From Evtepia sp. (GTDB lineage Bacteria; Bacillota; Clostridia; Oscillospirales; Oscillospiraceae): a stretch of 7,022 nucleotides of DNA. Location: NCBI GenBank assembly GCA_020025735.1, contig JAHHRP010000096.1, positions 1 through 7,022 of the forward strand. Direction: 5' to 3'. The position numbers and the translations under genes were made by a program. The notes beneath the pieces are model-generated. The model saw nothing but the letters and a program-made list of their open reading frames with translations, had not been told where the DNA came from and searched no databases. The stretch's first letter is position 1, and every line of letters begins with the position of its first letter. Positions 5,941 through 7,022 of the stretch are shown one piece after another.

Positions 5941-7022
5941 AGCAGTTCCTCCTGTTTTTTCATCCGCGCCTGGACCCCATCCTGGGACAGCGCAGAGTTG
6001 ATAGTTGCATCTTCTTCCACCGCAATAGCAGCGGCGGCACTGGCGGCCTGGGCACTGGCAGCCAAATCCTTCCCATCCAAAAAAGCCCAAGTTAGAGCAG
6101 CAGCAAAGGCATCTCCTGCCCCCGTAGTACTGCACACCTGGGCCGGATAGCAAGGAATCCAAACTTCCTCCCGCTCATCGGCCGCAAACACGCCCTCCTC
6201 CCCCAGAGAGATAAACACTCGCTGCAAGCCGGTTTCCAGCAGCTTCCTAGCCGCCTGACGGGCGCTGGCACGATCAATAATCTTTATCCCAGATAAGGCT
6301 TCTGCCTCCACCCGATTGGGTTTTAGGGTATGAATTTTTCCTAAGATAGGACGCACTTTCTCTGCCTTTGTCGTGGACACTGGATCCACCAACAGCGGCG
6401 CTGTGCAGTGGTGCGCCAGATACTGCAGCGCTTCCCCAGACAAATTTGCATCGGCCACCACCATTTTTGCCCCGTTGAGAAAGTTCATGTGCTGGGCAAA
6501 ATACGACGGGGTCATGGCATGATAAATCCCCATATCCGAAACTGCCAGCGCGAGATCCCCTGTTTCGTCACTAAGAAACAGATAGGTCGAGGTTGTGCCT
6601 CCGGGCACATGGAGTGACCGACTCAAATCGATCCCCAGCTGCGCGCAGGACTCAGACACTTGTCTGGCATGGGCGTCCTCTCCCAGGGCAGTCAACAAAG
6701 ATACCTTCACTCCCAGCAGCCGCAAGTTATGGGCAATGTTCCGCCCTACCCCTCCCATGCTCACCGTCACTTTGCCAGGATTGGAATCCCGTTCCACCAA
6801 CGGCCCAGCAGACCGACCGCCAATATCCACATTCACCGCCCCTGCTACGGCCACATAGCCACCGGCCGGAAGGATATATCCTTTCCCAAGAATGTGTCCT
6901 TTTTTCATCAAGTTGGAAATATGCACACCCACAGAGGAGCGAGTGATTCCCGCCCGCGCAGCCAGCGCCTCTTGAGAAATCATAGGGTCTGAGGTGATCC
7001 ATTCCAAAATCTGCTCTTCTCG
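5937..7022 (-). CDS. psuK: Pseudouridine kinase with N-terminal helix-turn-helix (5' end outside window)
   Basis: The gene encodes a PfkB/ribokinase-family kinase that should phosphorylate pseudouridine to the 5'-phosphate used by PsuG. The 361 visible residues begin with a winged helix-turn-helix of about 50 residues (ISQEALAARAGITRSSVGVH, then SNLMKKGHILGKGYIL). The kinase domain follows: VAVAGAVNVDIGG (visible 57-69), GGVGRNIAHNLRLLG (90-104), KPNRVEAEALSG (234-245) and the anion-hole/catalytic motif STTGAGDAF at 298-306, whose Asp304 is the expected base. The frame is open to the last base and the HTH begins almost there, so by comparison with the family only a few codons are missing. The HTH suggests that the kinase may also bind DNA and control its own operon. 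This is an inference; the fusion itself is common in Bacillota PsuK. It ends in TGA inside the psuG start. Confidence 0.94.
   Translation of the reverse strand, partial: REEQILEWITSDPMISQEALAARAGITRSSVGVHISNLMKKGHILGKGYILPAGGYVAVAGAVNVDIGGRSAGPLVERDSNPGKVTVSMGGVGRNIAHNLRLLGVKVSLLTALGEDAHARQVSESCAQLGIDLSRSLHVPGGTTSTYLFLSDETGDLALAVSDMGIYHAMTPSYFAQHMNFLNGAKMVVADANLSGEALQYLAHHCTAPLLVDPVSTTKAEKVRPILGKIHTLKPNRVEAEALSGIKIIDRASARQAARKLLETGLQRVFISLGEEGVFAADEREEVWIPCYPAQVCSTTGAGDAFAAALTWAFLDGKDLAASAQAASAAAAIAVEEDATINSALSQDGVQARMKKQEELL

Noticed and set aside
5941..6162. Longer psuG start at 6162
   Set aside because: The extra 74 residues are Cys/Gly-rich, overlap psuK in another frame, and precede the true family N-terminus. 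GTG at 5940 has AGGAGG at ideal spacing.
7005..7007. TTG at 7007 as the psuK start
   Set aside because: Family proteins have several residues before this point (here REEQI, matching the start of the HTH), and the frame stays open to the window edge, so the true start lies outside.

Overview
The window suggests a strict or facultative anaerobe, most likely a gut-type Bacillota of class Clostridia. I infer this from the glycyl radical enzyme and its radical-SAM activase, the strong AGGAGG-type ribosome binding sites, the helix-turn-helix-fused pseudouridine kinase, and a base composition near half G+C by eye. The species cannot be named from this sequence alone. No rRNA, tRNA, CRISPR array or insertion sequence was seen. 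Nearly the whole window is coding, and the only intergenic gap above 100 bases is the divergent promoter near 3906-4061.

Reading leftward on the minus strand, positions 3905 down to 1 hold a four-gene cluster. The order is an AHL-lactonase-like metallo-beta-lactamase-fold hydrolase (3905-3129), the large catalytic chain of a glycyl radical enzyme (3080-813), a separate 98-residue protein carrying only the glycyl radical domain (790-494), and the start of a radical-SAM activating enzyme that leaves the window at position 1 (450-1). A LysR-type regulator (4062-4964, plus strand) is divergent from this cluster. It shares with it an intergenic region of about 156 bp that holds two perfect inverted repeats, each lying within one of two predicted opposing promoters.

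The central observation is that the glycyl radical enzyme is split into two genes. The large chain has the full barrel and the thiyl-radical cysteine with its partner glutamate (GCVEP, Cys465/Glu467), but it stops where the C-terminal radical domain should begin. That domain (RVAGYS, Gly74) is made from the next gene, which has its own ribosome binding site, a 22-nt gap and a different reading frame. The active enzyme should therefore be a heteromer whose radical-bearing part is a separate, potentially replaceable subunit. The activase would install the glycyl radical on the small subunit. The hydrolase may act on a lactone or ester substrate or product of the pathway, and the LysR protein probably senses a pathway metabolite. 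The substrate cannot be read from the sequence.

The right third holds psuK (incomplete at its 5' end, 7022-5937) and psuG (5940-5026), overlapping by the four bases GTGA. Together they degrade pseudouridine: the kinase forms pseudouridine 5'-phosphate and the glycosidase cleaves it to uracil and ribose 5-phosphate. psuG converges on lysR, and a strong hairpin at 4945-4976 that overlaps the end of lysR separates the two units. Nothing visible ties pseudouridine breakdown functionally to the glycyl radical cluster.
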